A stretch of 64,000 nt of DNA from Enterovirga rhinocerotis (GCF_004363955.1 NZ_SNZR01000011.1:496001-560000); one strand, 5' to 3'; positions 26,407 to 34,973 are shown, counted from the first letter of the stretch. The notes: generated from the sequence alone by a model not told the origin. Program-made: numbers and translations.

Positions 26407-28215
26407 ATGTCCGACGCCCCTCGCCGCATGAAGCCGGAAGACCTGCGCTCGCGGAAATGGTTCGACAATCCCGACAATCCGGGCATGACGGCGCTCTATC
26501 TCGAGCGCTACGTCAATTTCGGCATCACGCCCGAGGAGCTGCGCTCCGGCAAGCCGATCATCGGCATCGCGCAGACGGGCTCGGACCTCTCCCCCTGCAA
26601 CCGCCACCATCTCGAACTGGCCAAGCGCGTGCGCGAGGGCATCGTCGCGGCGGGCGGGGTCGCCTTCGAGTTCCCGTGCCATCCGATCCAGGAGACCGGC
26701 AAGCGCCCGACGGCCTGCCTCGACCGCAACCTCTCCTATCTCTCGCTGGTGGAGGTGCTCTACGGCTACTTCCTCGACGGCGTGGTGCTCCTCACCGGCT
26801 GCGACAAGACCATGCCCGCCTGCCTGATGGCGGCGGCGACGGTGAACATCCCGGCCATCTCGCTCAATGTCGGGCCGATGCTGAACGGCTATTGGGGCAA
26901 GAAGCTCTCGGGCTCCGGCACCGTCGTCTGGGAGGCGCGCGAGCGCCACGCGACGGGCGAGATCGACTACGACGAGTTCATGGACATCGTCGGCTCCTCG
27001 GCGCCCTCGGTCGGCCATTGCAACACCATGGGCACGGCCTCCACCATGAACGCCCTCGCCGAGGCGCTCGGCATGTCGCTGCCGGGCTCGGCCGCCATCC
27101 CCGCGCCCTATCGCGAGCGCGGCCAGGCCGCCTACCGCACCGGCCGGCGCATCGTCGACATGGTCTGGGAGGACCTGAAGCCCTCCGACATCATGACGCG
27201 CGAGGCCTTCGAGAACGTCATCGTCGCCAATGCCGCCATCGGCGGCTCGACCAACGCGCCGATCCACATCAACGCCATCGCCAAGCATATCGGCGTCGAG
27301 CTCGACAACGACGATTGGGAGCGGATCGGCTTCGAGATCCCGCTCCTCGTCAACATGCAGCCGGCCGGCCATTGGCTGGGCGAGGAGTATTTCCGCGCGG
27401 GAGGACTTCCGGCCGTGCTCGCCGAGCTGATCGACGCCGGCAAGATCCACGAGGGCGCGATCACCGCGAACGGCAAGTCGATCGGCGAGAATTGCCGCGG
27501 CAAGCACACGTGGAACCGCGAGGTGATCTACGAATACAACGCGCCCCTCGTCGCGAGCGCGGGCTTCCTCAACCTCAAGGGCACGATGTTCGACAGTGCC
27601 ATCATGAAGACCTGCGTGATCTCGAAGGAGTTCCACGACCGCTTCCTGTCGAACCCGGACGACCCGATGGCCTTCGAAGGCAAGGTCGCCGTCTTCGACG
27701 GGCCGGAGGATTACCACAAGCGGCTCGACGACCCCGCGCTCGGCATCGACGAGCACACGATCCTGATCATGCGCGGCGCCGGCCCCATCGGCTATCCTGG
27801 CGCGGCCGAGGTCGTGAACATGCACCCGCCGACGGAGCTGCTGCGCCGGAACGTCCACGCGCTCCCCTGCATCGGCGACGGCCGGCAATCGGGCACCTCC
27901 GGCTCCCCCTCGATCCTCAACGCCTCCCCGGAAGCCGCCGCCGGCGGCGGCCTCGCCCTCCTCCAGACGGGCGACCGCATCCGCATCGACCTCAAGAAGC
28001 GAACCGCCGACATCCTGCTGCCCCCCGAGGAGCTGGAACAGCGCAGGGCCGACCTCGCCGCACGCGGCGGCTACGCCTACCCCGCCTCACAGACCCCCTG
28101 GCAGGAGATCCAGCGCAGCATGGTCGACCAGCTCGACCAGGGCATGGTGTTGAAGCCGGCCGTGAAGTTCCAAAGGGTGGCCCAGACGATGGGCGTGCCG
28201 CGCGACAACCACTGA
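26407..28215 (+). CDS. IlvD/Edd-family sugar-acid dehydratase (xylonate dehydratase-like)
   Basis: A 602-residue Fe-S-dependent dehydratase of the IlvD/Edd family. Cluster-type cysteines are in [24 protein letters not shown] and [15 protein letters not shown], and the C-terminal part has [16 protein letters not shown]. The N-terminus ([20 protein letters not shown]) closely resembles Caulobacter XylD as I know it, so D-xylonate or a related aldonate is the likely substrate. It leads a three-gene unit with a Bug-type binding protein (8-bp gap) and a cupin. A decayed duplicate of its C-terminus lies at 29648-29794. Confidence 0.92.
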   Translation: MSDAPRRMKPEDLRSRKWFDNPDNPGMTALYLERYVNFGITPEELRSGKPIIGIAQTGSDLSPCNRHHLELAKRVREGIVAAGGVAFEFPCHPIQETGKRPTACLDRNLSYLSLVEVLYGYFLDGVVLLTGCDKTMPACLMAAATVNIPAISLNVGPMLNGYWGKKLSGSGTVVWEARERHATGEIDYDEFMDIVGSSAPSVGHCNTMGTASTMNALAEALGMSLPGSAAIPAPYRERGQAAYRTGRRIVDMVWEDLKPSDIMTREAFENVIVANAAIGGSTNAPIHINAIAKHIGVELDNDDWERIGFEIPLLVNMQPAGHWLGEEYFRAGGLPAVLAELIDAGKIHEGAITANGKSIGENCRGKHTWNREVIYEYNAPLVASAGFLNLKGTMFDSAIMKTCVISKEFHDRFLSNPDDPMAFEGKVAVFDGPEDYHKRLDDPALGIDEHTILIMRGAGPIGYPGAAEVVNMHPPTELLRRNVHALPCIGDGRQSGTSGSPSILNASPEAAAGGGLALLQTGDRIRIDLKKRTADILLPPEELEQRRADLAARGGYAYPASQTPWQEIQRSMVDQLDQGMVLKPAVKFQRVAQTMGVPRDNH

Positions 28216-28223
28216 GCTGAATC

Positions 28224-29204
28224 ATGACCGGACGTTTCTTCGCCCGCCTCGCGGCGGCGTGCTCCCTCACGGCCGCGCTGCTGGCAGCTCCCGTCGTGGC
28301 AGAGGCCCAACAGGCCTATCCGAGCCGCACCATCCGTCTCGTCGTCGGCTTCCCCGCCGGTGGCCCGACGGACGGCCCCGCCCGCATCATCGCCGACAAG
28401 CTTCGCACCTCGCTCGGCCAGCCCGTCGTTGTCGAGAACAAGCCCGGCGCGGGGGGCGCCATCGCCGTCGCGGACGTGCTCTCGCAGCCGCGCGATGGCT
28501 ACTCGCTGCTTCTGTGCACCTATATCGACCCGATCAACACGGTGCTTCTCAAGAACGTCAGCTACAAGATCGAGGACCTGCAGCCGATCTCGCAGGTGAC
28601 GAAGGCCTATTACGGCCTTGCTGTCGACAAGGCGCTACCGGTCAATTCGGTCGCGGAGTTCGTCGCCTACGCCAAGGAGCGCCCCGGCAAGCTCAATTAC
28701 GGCCATGTCGGCGTCGGGTCGGCGCCGGAACTGATCGCCCGCGAATTCGAGCTGCTGACCGGGATCAAGATGACCGGCGTCCCCTTCCGCGGCACCGGCC
28801 CGGCGCTGCAGGAGATGGTGGCCGGGCGGCTCGACTTCCTGGTCGGCCCGCTCGTCGTGACGATGCCGCTCGTCGAGGCGAAGCAGATCAAGCTGCTCGC
28901 GATGACGAGCCCCGAGCGGCTCGCGATCGCGCCCGACGTGCCGACCCTGACCGAGCAGGGCGTCAAGCTCGTCAGCTATGGCTGGCTCGGCGTCTGCGGC
29001 GGATCGGGACTGCCGACCGACGTGGTCGCCCTCCTCAACCGCCATGTGCGCGAGGCCGTCGCCTCGCCCGAGTACCAGGCGCTGATGAAGCAGACGGGCG
29101 TCCTCGGCGTCGCCACCGGGCCGGAAGAGTTCGGCAAGGTCATCGCCGAGACCGCCGCCGAGGCGCGCACGCTCGCGACAAAGCTCGGCATCCCGACCAA
29201 CTGA
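28224..29204 (+). CDS. Tripartite tricarboxylate transporter substrate-binding protein (Bug family)
   Basis: A 326-residue periplasmic Bug/TctC-like receptor. The signal peptide (LTAALLAAPVVAEAQQ) ends at about residue 28, followed by the family start YPSRTIRLVVGFPAGGPTDG. The ligand loop GGAIAVADVL and the second-domain segment GVPFRGTGPALQEMVAGRLD are conserved. No TctA/TctB membrane genes are adjacent, as is usual for Bug proteins. It probably captures the acid consumed by the neighbouring dehydratase. Confidence 0.93.
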   Translation: MTGRFFARLAAACSLTAALLAAPVVAEAQQAYPSRTIRLVVGFPAGGPTDGPARIIADKLRTSLGQPVVVENKPGAGGAIAVADVLSQPRDGYSLLLCTYIDPINTVLLKNVSYKIEDLQPISQVTKAYYGLAVDKALPVNSVAEFVAYAKERPGKLNYGHVGVGSAPELIAREFELLTGIKMTGVPFRGTGPALQEMVAGRLDFLVGPLVVTMPLVEAKQIKLLAMTSPERLAIAPDVPTLTEQGVKLVSYGWLGVCGGSGLPTDVVALLNRHVREAVASPEYQALMKQTGVLGVATGPEEFGKVIAETAAEARTLATKLGIPTN

Positions 29205-29217
29205 CCAGGAGCAAGCC

Positions 29218-29586
29218 ATGAGCGGCCCCGTGAAGGCCTATAACTGGAGCGATGTGCCCGCGCGCGAGGTGCGCCCCGGCGTAACGCAGCGCGGCTTCCG
29301 GGGCGACCAGTGCCTCGTGACCTACAACACGCTCGCCCCCGGCATGGAGCCGAAACCCCACAGCCACCCCTTCGACCAGGTCTTCATGCTGATCTCGGGG
29401 CGCGTGACGCTGCATGTCGGCGAGCAGGTGATCGAATGCGGCCCCGGCACGGTGGTCCAGATCCCGCGCGACGTCGTCCACTGGGCCGACGCCCCGTCCC
29501 CGGAGGACGGCATCGCCGTCAACATCGACGTCTTCGCCCCGATGCGCGAGGATTACGGGTACATGGTGGCGTATCAGGAGCGGTGA
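29218..29586 (+). CDS. Cupin domain-containing protein
   Basis: A 122-residue single-domain cupin. Motif 1 is PKPHSHPFDQVFMLISGRVTL, with two His and a Glu/Gln-type position, and motif 2 is PGTVVQIPRDVVHWADAP. The metal ligands are therefore largely present. It begins 13 bp after the Bug-type gene and is the third member of the dehydratase unit, so a role in sugar-acid catabolism such as isomerisation or lactone handling is plausible. Confidence 0.92.
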   Translation: MSGPVKAYNWSDVPAREVRPGVTQRGFRGDQCLVTYNTLAPGMEPKPHSHPFDQVFMLISGRVTLHVGEQVIECGPGTVVQIPRDVVHWADAPSPEDGIAVNIDVFAPMREDYGYMVAYQER

Positions 29587-29647
29587 GGGGGACGGTGGCG
29601 CACGACGTTCGGGACGTGGGCGGCGTATGTTAGGCATATGGGGCTGG

Positions 29648-29794
29648 CGGCGGCGACGCCTACCCGGACGCTCAGAGCCCCTGGCGGGAGATTCTGCGCG
29701 CGATGGTCGATCAACTCTCGGAGGCATGGTCCTGAAGCCGGCCGTGAAACACCGGCGGGTGGCGCAGACGCTGGGCGTTCCGTGGGGCAATCAT
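29648..29794 (+). pseudogene. Remnant of a second IlvD/Edd dehydratase C-terminus
   Basis: The nucleotides match the last roughly 145 bp of the intact dehydratase at 26407-28215. Translated across two frames they give AYPDAQSPWREILRAMVDQL and, after a frame change near 29722, [20 protein letters not shown], ending GNH where the intact gene ends DNH and stops. The stop codon is lost and the adjoining sequence turns AT-rich. It is a non-functional fragment left beside the island. Confidence 0.85.
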
Positions 29795-29929
29795 TATACG
29801 CCCAAAGCAGTACGCTAGAACCTCTGAGGGACAGGCGTGCAAGCATTGCCTCCAGAGGGAGACAAATGCTCAATTCGGTACGGCGGCCTGCGTGTGCTGC
29901 AGGCTGCCTTGCTTGATAGAGTGTCTGCC

Positions 29930-31258
29930 GTGACGCGTCCGAAATTTTTTAGAGACCCCCTCCACCTGCAGATCAGGTTCGATCTTGCTGATGAAGGAAA
30001 GAGATATGGAGCCACCCTCCTTCGAATTATCGACTCGGGGGTTTTTCAACGGTTGCGCTTTGTCCGTCAGAACGGGCTTGCCAATCTAGTATTCCATGGC
30101 GCCGAGCATTCAAGATTTGCCCACAGTATGGGCGTCATGCACGTCGCTCGCACTATGTACGAGCGAATCTCAAGAAATATGTCTGAGCCAGAGAGCGAGG
30201 ACGAGAAATTTCTCATACAGGTCGCAGGTCTAGTTCATGATGTTGGTCACGGCCCTTTCTCCCATACAATGGAGGAGGTGCTAAAAGAAAATGGCGTCGA
30301 TTTTCATCATGAGAATATGACTAAGCGATTTATACTGGAGGATGGTTCCGAAATATTTAGATTGTTATCTGATATAGACCCGGATATTCCTGATAAATTG
30401 ATGCCATTCTTCGACAAAAAGAGGCGAGTTATCGATAGCTGGCAATATCGAATTGTGTCGAGCCAGATGGATGCGGACCGTCTGGATTATGTACAGAGAG
30501 ATGCTTTATTCGCAGGTTTGCGTGGGCATGGTTTCGATATCGAGAGGGTATTCGATTTATTATTTCACCATGAGAATTCGATCGCCGTCGATCGCGGCGC
30601 GATCGAGGCTGTGGAAGCTTATTTGGTTACTATGGACCAATTGTATAGAGCGATTTATAATCACCATGCTGTTCGTGCTGCGACGCAGATGCTCCTTAGA
30701 CTTTTTCGGCGGGCGGTTAAGCTTCACCAGGGCGGCAATCATTCAGTGTTTCCGCCTGTATTAGGGGCGTCTCATCCAATGTCGGAACTTTTAGTTCAAG
30801 GTGATAAGATCGAGCTTGATAAGTATCTACGCCTTACAGACGCGGCCATGTGGTCCCTCATAGACGTATGGCAGTTCAGCGACGACCAGATATTGTCTGA
30901 TCTAAGCAGTCGGATCGTTGGTCGACGTCTTTTCAAGACCATCTCAATTGATCCTATTGATGTGGCGAAAACGCAATCGTTAATTGCTCGGGCCGAAGAC
31001 GAGGTGGCCAGAGTTTACGGCGAAGAAGCGAGGGATTATTATGTGATGATCGATGAGCCGACTCGAACGAGCTATAAAGGGTATGACTGGCGCCCCGATA
31101 CGCCCAACGAGTCAATTTGGCTCACGGGTGGGGGGCAGGCGCCGCGGCCGCTTGAAGACGAGGATGAAAATGCAATCGTGACCGCTTTTAAACAGAAGCG
31201 GCATTTTCCCCGGTTGGTGCTCCCGGAAGAGGTGCGCGAGGCGCTAAGAAAGTGTTAA
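29930..31258 (+). CDS. HD-domain phosphohydrolase (SAMHD1/YwfO-like)
   Basis: A 442-residue protein of the COG1078 HD superfamily, whose members include dNTP triphosphohydrolases. The metal-binding set is complete: His65 in SRFAHSMGVMH, HD103-104 in GLVHDVGHGPFSH, and Asp near 181 in SSQMDADRLDYVQRD. The N-terminus KFFRDPLHLQIRFD resembles the start of such proteins. The start is the GTG at 29930; a longer frame opens at GTG 29837. Codon use is AT-rich, unlike the neighbours. With the downstream YwgA-like gene it recalls the Bacillus ywfO-ywgA pair. A dNTP-depleting defence role is inferred only. Confidence 0.85.
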   Translation: MTRPKFFRDPLHLQIRFDLADEGKRYGATLLRIIDSGVFQRLRFVRQNGLANLVFHGAEHSRFAHSMGVMHVARTMYERISRNMSEPESEDEKFLIQVAGLVHDVGHGPFSHTMEEVLKENGVDFHHENMTKRFILEDGSEIFRLLSDIDPDIPDKLMPFFDKKRRVIDSWQYRIVSSQMDADRLDYVQRDALFAGLRGHGFDIERVFDLLFHHENSIAVDRGAIEAVEAYLVTMDQLYRAIYNHHAVRAATQMLLRLFRRAVKLHQGGNHSVFPPVLGASHPMSELLVQGDKIELDKYLRLTDAAMWSLIDVWQFSDDQILSDLSSRIVGRRLFKTISIDPIDVAKTQSLIARAEDEVARVYGEEARDYYVMIDEPTRTSYKGYDWRPDTPNESIWLTGGGQAPRPLEDEDENAIVTAFKQKRHFPRLVLPEEVREALRKC

Positions 31259-31309
31259 TTATGTTCCTGTTTCGTTCTGTGGGCCGAATCGGCTATGCGG
31301 AGGTTGGCT

Positions 31310-31843
31310 ATGGCGGGCATTGATACGCTGGGCTCATTGATTGGCCTAGTTGATGCTGCAGGAGGGCAGATCGATGCGCGGATTAAAATTCAGAAGGAAG
31401 CTTATTTGCTCGCAGCTTATGGGGCTGTCAGGTTCAATCTGACGGCGTTTGCATACCATCATTACGGCCCATACAGTCGGGAGATTTCTGATGCTCTCCA
31501 GTTTGCGGTCTCTTCGAATCTTCTATTCGAAAGTAAAGAACAGGGTTCTGGTGCTGGCGTAAAGTATTCTTATCGAATGACTTCCGCCGGAAGGAATTTC
31601 CTTGATCATGTTGGGAAATTTGGCGAACGTGAAATTCGCTTGGTGCGCGAACTAAGTACATTTCATTGGCGCGCCCTGGAACTTGCGGCCACCATACTCT
31701 TCCTTGAAAGAGAGGACGCTTCTCTTGGGAGAGAAGCGGTTTTCGGGCAAGCTATCCAATTGAAGCCAGATACGAAGGCGTACCGCTCGGAGGCGGATCG
31801 CGTATTAGCGAGAATGAGTGATACTTATGGAGCTGCTGCTTAG
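31310..31843 (+). CDS. YwgA/Panacea-like protein
   Basis: A 177-residue protein. Its N-terminal half resembles YwgA and, more loosely, the Panacea/DUF4065 antitoxin-like fold: KIQKEAYLLAAYGAVRFNLT followed by FAYHHYGPYSREISDAL (about residues 28-62). The rest is helical with a winged-helix look (YRMTSAGRNFL). The ATG at 31310 has GGAGG six bases upstream and is preferred to 31295. It lies 51 bp after the HD gene and its DNA is equally AT-rich. It may regulate or neutralise the HD enzyme. Confidence 0.72.
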   Translation: MAGIDTLGSLIGLVDAAGGQIDARIKIQKEAYLLAAYGAVRFNLTAFAYHHYGPYSREISDALQFAVSSNLLFESKEQGSGAGVKYSYRMTSAGRNFLDHVGKFGEREIRLVRELSTFHWRALELAATILFLEREDASLGREAVFGQAIQLKPDTKAYRSEADRVLARMSDTYGAAA

Positions 31844-31918
31844 CTCCTACCAAGGTGCGGTTTATTCGATACTCAGGCGAGGCTTTTTCGTAGAGAGTAC
31901 GATGACCCGAAGCCTTAT
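31827..31918 (+). pseudogene. Truncated start of a third island gene
   Basis: An ATG at 31827 overlaps the end of the YwgA-like gene by 17 bp and opens an AT-rich frame of about 31 codons (MELLLSSYQGAVYSILRRGF). It then runs at about 31918 into the peroxiredoxin DNA in the wrong frame, meeting a stop at 32121-32123. It looks like the 5' end of a coupled third gene cut off by the island junction. No family can be named from so short a piece. Confidence 0.5.
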
Positions 31919-32437
31919 TTCGCCCTCAGCCTCCTCGCCCTCCCTGCGGCCGCCCTCGACATCGGCCCGCTGCTCGGAAGCAAGGCTCCGGCGCTCAGCG
32001 TCCGCGATGCCGCCGGGCAGCCGACGAATCTGGCCTCGGTCGCGGGGGCGAAGGGGCTCGTCCTGGTCTTCACGCGCTCGGCCAAGTGGTGCCTCTATTG
32101 CCAGAACCAACTCATCGGCCTGAAGGAGGCCGAAGCGGAACTCGGGCGGCGCGGGTTCCCGATCGCGGCCGTGAGCTACGATCCGCCGGCCGTGCTCGCG
32201 GGCTTCGCCAAGGCGCGCGCCATACCCTATCCGCTGCTCTCCGACGAGGGCCCGAAGACAATCGACGCCTTCGGGCTGCGCGATCCCGCCTATGCGCCGG
32301 GCCATTATGCCCACGGCGTGCCGCACCCGGCCATCCTCATCCTCGCCCGCGACGGCACCGTGCTCGCCAAGGATGGCTATCGCACGCGGCCGACGAACGA
32401 GGCGATCCTCGAAGCCGTGGGCCGGCTCGGAGGCTGA
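31919..32437 (+). pseudogene. Peroxiredoxin/AhpC-TSA-like gene lacking its start
   Basis: A thioredoxin-fold peroxiredoxin-like reading frame. It begins within what looks like a signal peptide (FALSLLALPAAALDIGP) and contains VFTRSAKWCLYCQNQLIG, with a CxxC active site, then the typical AhpC/TSA core up to VGRLGG. The frame is open back to a TAG at 31841-31843, but there is no ATG, GTG or TTG codon between that stop and the signal region. The native start was therefore replaced by island DNA. Internal initiation at GTG 32171 would lose the active site. Confidence 0.8.
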
Positions 32438-32441
32438 GCCC

Positions 32442-32662
32442 GCCCTCTCCCGGGAGGGAGAGGAAGGCCTCCCGGCCGTCTTTGCGAGGAGGCGGAGCCG
32501 ACGACGCAATCCAGGGCCGGCGCGTGACGGATAGGCTGGGTTGCTTCGCTGCGCTCGGAATGACGGGATGCGTGGTGCCATCTGCGGATAGGCCCACCCC
32601 TCACCCGGCTCGGGCTGCCGCCCGAGTCCGCCCTCTCCCGCACGGGGAGAGGGGACGCGCGG
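32442..32662. repeat. Composite intergenic repeat
   Basis: Outer arms CCCTCTCCCGGGAGGGAGAGG and CCGCCCTCTCCCGCACGGGGAGAGG belong to the GC-rich family. Inside them (32478-32564) is a second element resembling the widespread 'ATTGCGAGGAGCGNAGCGACGAAGCAATCC' palindrome, with arms TTTGCGAGGAGGCGGAGCCG and GGGTTGCTTCGCTGCGCTCGG. It probably arose by nested insertion. Confidence 0.75.
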
Positions 32663-32686
32663 GAGGGCGGCTGGCGCAGATAATTC

Positions 32687-32716
32687 TTGACAGAACTAGG
32701 AACATAAGCCTATATC
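32687..32716 (+). promoter_or_regulatory. Strong sigma-70-type promoter
   Basis: A perfect -35 TTGACA is followed after 18 bp by TATATC in an otherwise GC-rich region. The next convincing gene starts at 33105, nearly 390 bp downstream. The transcript would therefore have a long leader, or there is an RNA or small gene between. No riboswitch or known RNA was recognised in 32720-33100. Confidence 0.5.
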
Positions 32717-33104
32717 GCTGCCGTCCTGTCCACGAGGGGCGCGCTCATGAGGCGTCAGGTTCGCGGGACGGGATCGGCGCCTGCGGGCGGGGTTCGCGGC
32801 CCCGCGCTCGGGAGGCCGGGTCGAATGCCGCCCTCCGGATACTACGGTCCGGGCGCCGCTAGTGCGGCTAGATCGGGCGGAGATGCCCTGGGGTCCCTGG
32901 TCGAATCCTCTCCGCGAGGGGAGTGGAGGCCAAACCGCAGGATCGTCTCCGATCCCGTGACGAGTGGCCGGCCCAGCCCAAAATCGCCGAACCCGAGACG
33001 CCGGACGGCTCTCCAAACAACAATCTGATCGAGTCCCCGGCGTTTCGGGTCCCCTCGACCGATCCACCGCGCTTCGGGCCGCCCGGCCGCGAGGAGGCTG
33101 TCGC

Positions 33105-33659
33105 ATGTCCGCATCCGATCCGACCGACATCGTCTCGATGCCCGCCGAATCCGCGCCGCTCCGGCGCGGCGAGCCGGCCCGGCCTCGCAGGCTCCGCCGC
33201 CGGCGCGGCGCCTCCACCCGGCCGCTGCCCGAGAGCTACCTCCGGGACGTCGAGACGATCCGCGCCCTCGTCGACTGGTTCGGCGCCCATCTCATCTGCC
33301 CGCGCTCCGGCTGCGGGCGGGCCGGGCGCTGCACGGATGTCGGGGAGCCGCGCTTCCCCTTCTGCTTCCGGCATTATCGCGGCGAGATCCGCTACGCGCT
33401 CGAGCTCGTCGGCGCCCATCTCGGCCTCGACGGCGCATGGTACGGCGTCGAGGCCCCGCATCGCGGCCCCTCCTTCCTCGGGGCCCTCGCCGCCCAGGGC
33501 GTCAGGATCGAGGCCCTTCGCCAGCCGCGCGGGCGGCGCGAGGAATGGTCTTGGGCGAGAGATCCGGACGCGACGGCGCGGCTCGCGGAGCTTCGCGCCG
33601 AGGGGAAGGCTCGCCGCGCCGCCGCCCCCCTCAGGCCGCCGGCATGCGGGTCTCGATGA
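33105..33659 (+). CDS. Cys-rich hypothetical protein
   Basis: A 184-residue soluble protein with a basic N-terminal tail and a Cys/His cluster, ICPRSGCGRAGRCTDV then RFPFCFRHYRGEIR (about residues 65-98), which suggests a structural zinc site. The ATG at 33105 has GAGGAGG upstream. The 3' end overlaps the convergent M20 gene by 29 bp. It has no named family; codon use is native. It may be transcribed from the promoter at 32687. Confidence 0.7.
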   Translation: MSASDPTDIVSMPAESAPLRRGEPARPRRLRRRRGASTRPLPESYLRDVETIRALVDWFGAHLICPRSGCGRAGRCTDVGEPRFPFCFRHYRGEIRYALELVGAHLGLDGAWYGVEAPHRGPSFLGALAAQGVRIEALRQPRGRREEWSWARDPDATARLAELRAEGKARRAAAPLRPPACGSR

Positions 33660-34794
33660 GGCGGGCCCAGAGCGAGGCGCCGTAGGGGATGGCGGTGTCG
33701 TCGAAATTATAGGCCGGGTGGTGGCAGGCGGCGGATTCGCCGTTGCCCATGAAGATGTAGGCGCCCGGCCGCTTCTCCAGCATGAAGGAGAAATCCTCCG
33801 CCCCCATCTCGGGCGGGATGTCGGTGCGCACGGAGCGGCCGACCGTGCGGGCGACCTCGGCCATGGCATCGGCCTCGGCGGCATGGTTGAACGTGACCGG
33901 GTAGCCGCGCCGATAGTCGATCGTCGCGCTCGCGCCGAAGGCCTCGGCCGTGCTGGCGACGACGGCCTTGAGGCGGGCCTCCATCAGGTCGCGCGTCTCG
34001 GGCTTCAGCGTGCGCACCGTGCCCATGAGCTGGGCCTGTTGCGGCATGACGTTGTAGGTCTCGCCCGCCTTGAAGGAGCAGACCGAGAGCACGGCGGAAT
34101 CGAGCGGATCGACGTTCCGCGCGACGATGGCCTGGAGCGCGACGACGACCTGCGAGGCGCAGAGCAGCGTGTCGATGTTGCGGTTCGGCTGGGCCGCATG
34201 GCCGCCCCGGCCCTCGATCTCGATGACGAAGCGGTCGGCGGCGGCCATGATCGGGCCGCGGCGGATGGCGAATTCGCCGACCGGCACGCCCGGCCAGTTA
34301 TGCATGCCGTAGACCTCCTGGATGCCGAAGCGCTCCATGAGCCCGTCCTTCACCATGGCCTCGCCGCCCGCGCCGCCCTCCTCGGCGGGCTGGAAGATGA
34401 TCACGGCGGTGCCGTCGAAATCGCGCGTCTCGGCGAGGTATTTGGCGGCGCCGAGCAGCATGGCGGTGTGGCCGTCATGGCCGCAGGCATGCATCAGGCC
34501 GGGATGGGTCGAGCGGTAGGGCAGGTTCGTCGCCTCCTCAATCGGCAGGGCGTCCATGTCGGCCCGCAGGCCCACCACCTTGCCGCTGGCGCTGCCCTTT
34601 CCCTTGATGACGCCGACGACGCCCGTGCGGCCGATGCCGGTCACGACCTCGTCGCAGCCGAACTCGCGCAGCCTGTCGGCGACGAGGCCGGCCGTCCGGT
34701 GGACCTCGTAGAGAAGCTCGGGATGGGCGTGGAAGTCCTGCCGCCAGGCGGCGATCTCGGGAGCGAGATCGGCGATGCGGGGGATGACGGACAT
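33631..34794 (-). CDS. M20 family amidohydrolase (hippurate hydrolase/aminoacylase-like)
   Basis: A 387-residue M20 peptidase-family amidohydrolase. Metal ligands and catalytic residues are in GLRADMDALP, HACGHDGHTAML, IIFQPAEEGGAGG and the C-terminal CHHPAYNFDD. The dimerisation domain is marked by GRGGHAAQP. It likely hydrolyses N-acyl or N-aroyl amino acids in the cytosol. It is convergent with the Cys-rich gene and divergent from lhr. Confidence 0.95.
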   Translation of the reverse strand: MSVIPRIADLAPEIAAWRQDFHAHPELLYEVHRTAGLVADRLREFGCDEVVTGIGRTGVVGVIKGKGSASGKVVGLRADMDALPIEEATNLPYRSTHPGLMHACGHDGHTAMLLGAAKYLAETRDFDGTAVIIFQPAEEGGAGGEAMVKDGLMERFGIQEVYGMHNWPGVPVGEFAIRRGPIMAAADRFVIEIEGRGGHAAQPNRNIDTLLCASQVVVALQAIVARNVDPLDSAVLSVCSFKAGETYNVMPQQAQLMGTVRTLKPETRDLMEARLKAVVASTAEAFGASATIDYRRGYPVTFNHAAEADAMAEVARTVGRSVRTDIPPEMGAEDFSFMLEKRPGAYIFMGNGESAACHHPAYNFDDTAIPYGASLWARLIETRMPAA

Positions 34795-34973
34795 GAAGAG
34801 CCTCTGGATGCGGGCGCCGCCGCCGGCGCCCTGAATGCGGGATCGAGACTAGGTCATGGGCTCGTCGCCCCGCAACCGGAGGCGCGCCGAACGGGGCGGC
34901 GGCCGATCCGCGGCGTGCGTCGTCCGCATGCGACCGTCATGCGGCCCGCACGAGAATGCGCTGGCCTTGTCGA

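Larger units (their letters stand above)
29795..31918 (+). mobile_element. AT-rich genomic island (HD hydrolase + YwgA-like genes)
   Basis: About 2.1 kb of DNA with far lower GC and A/T-ending codons, set between very GC-rich genes. The left edge coincides with the final codon of a dehydratase remnant and the right edge with the signal-peptide region of a peroxiredoxin. A short TTAT...CGCCC similarity is present at both edges. No integrase, transposase or tRNA target was found, so entry was probably by recombination or end-joining, with loss of the original sequences. Confidence 0.75.

Noticed and set aside
30453-30764. Overlapping plus-strand frame of 103 codons within the HD gene
   Set aside because: Lies in another frame of the HD gene; no ribosome site and no family features.
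32693-32703. GAACTAGGAAC as a LexA site in the 32687 promoter
   Set aside because: The spacer is three bases rather than the seven of the alphaproteobacterial SOS box.
32747-33028. 93-codon frame after the strong promoter
   Set aside because: Pro/Gly/Arg-rich without conserved pattern and without a ribosome site; kept only as a remark on the leader region.
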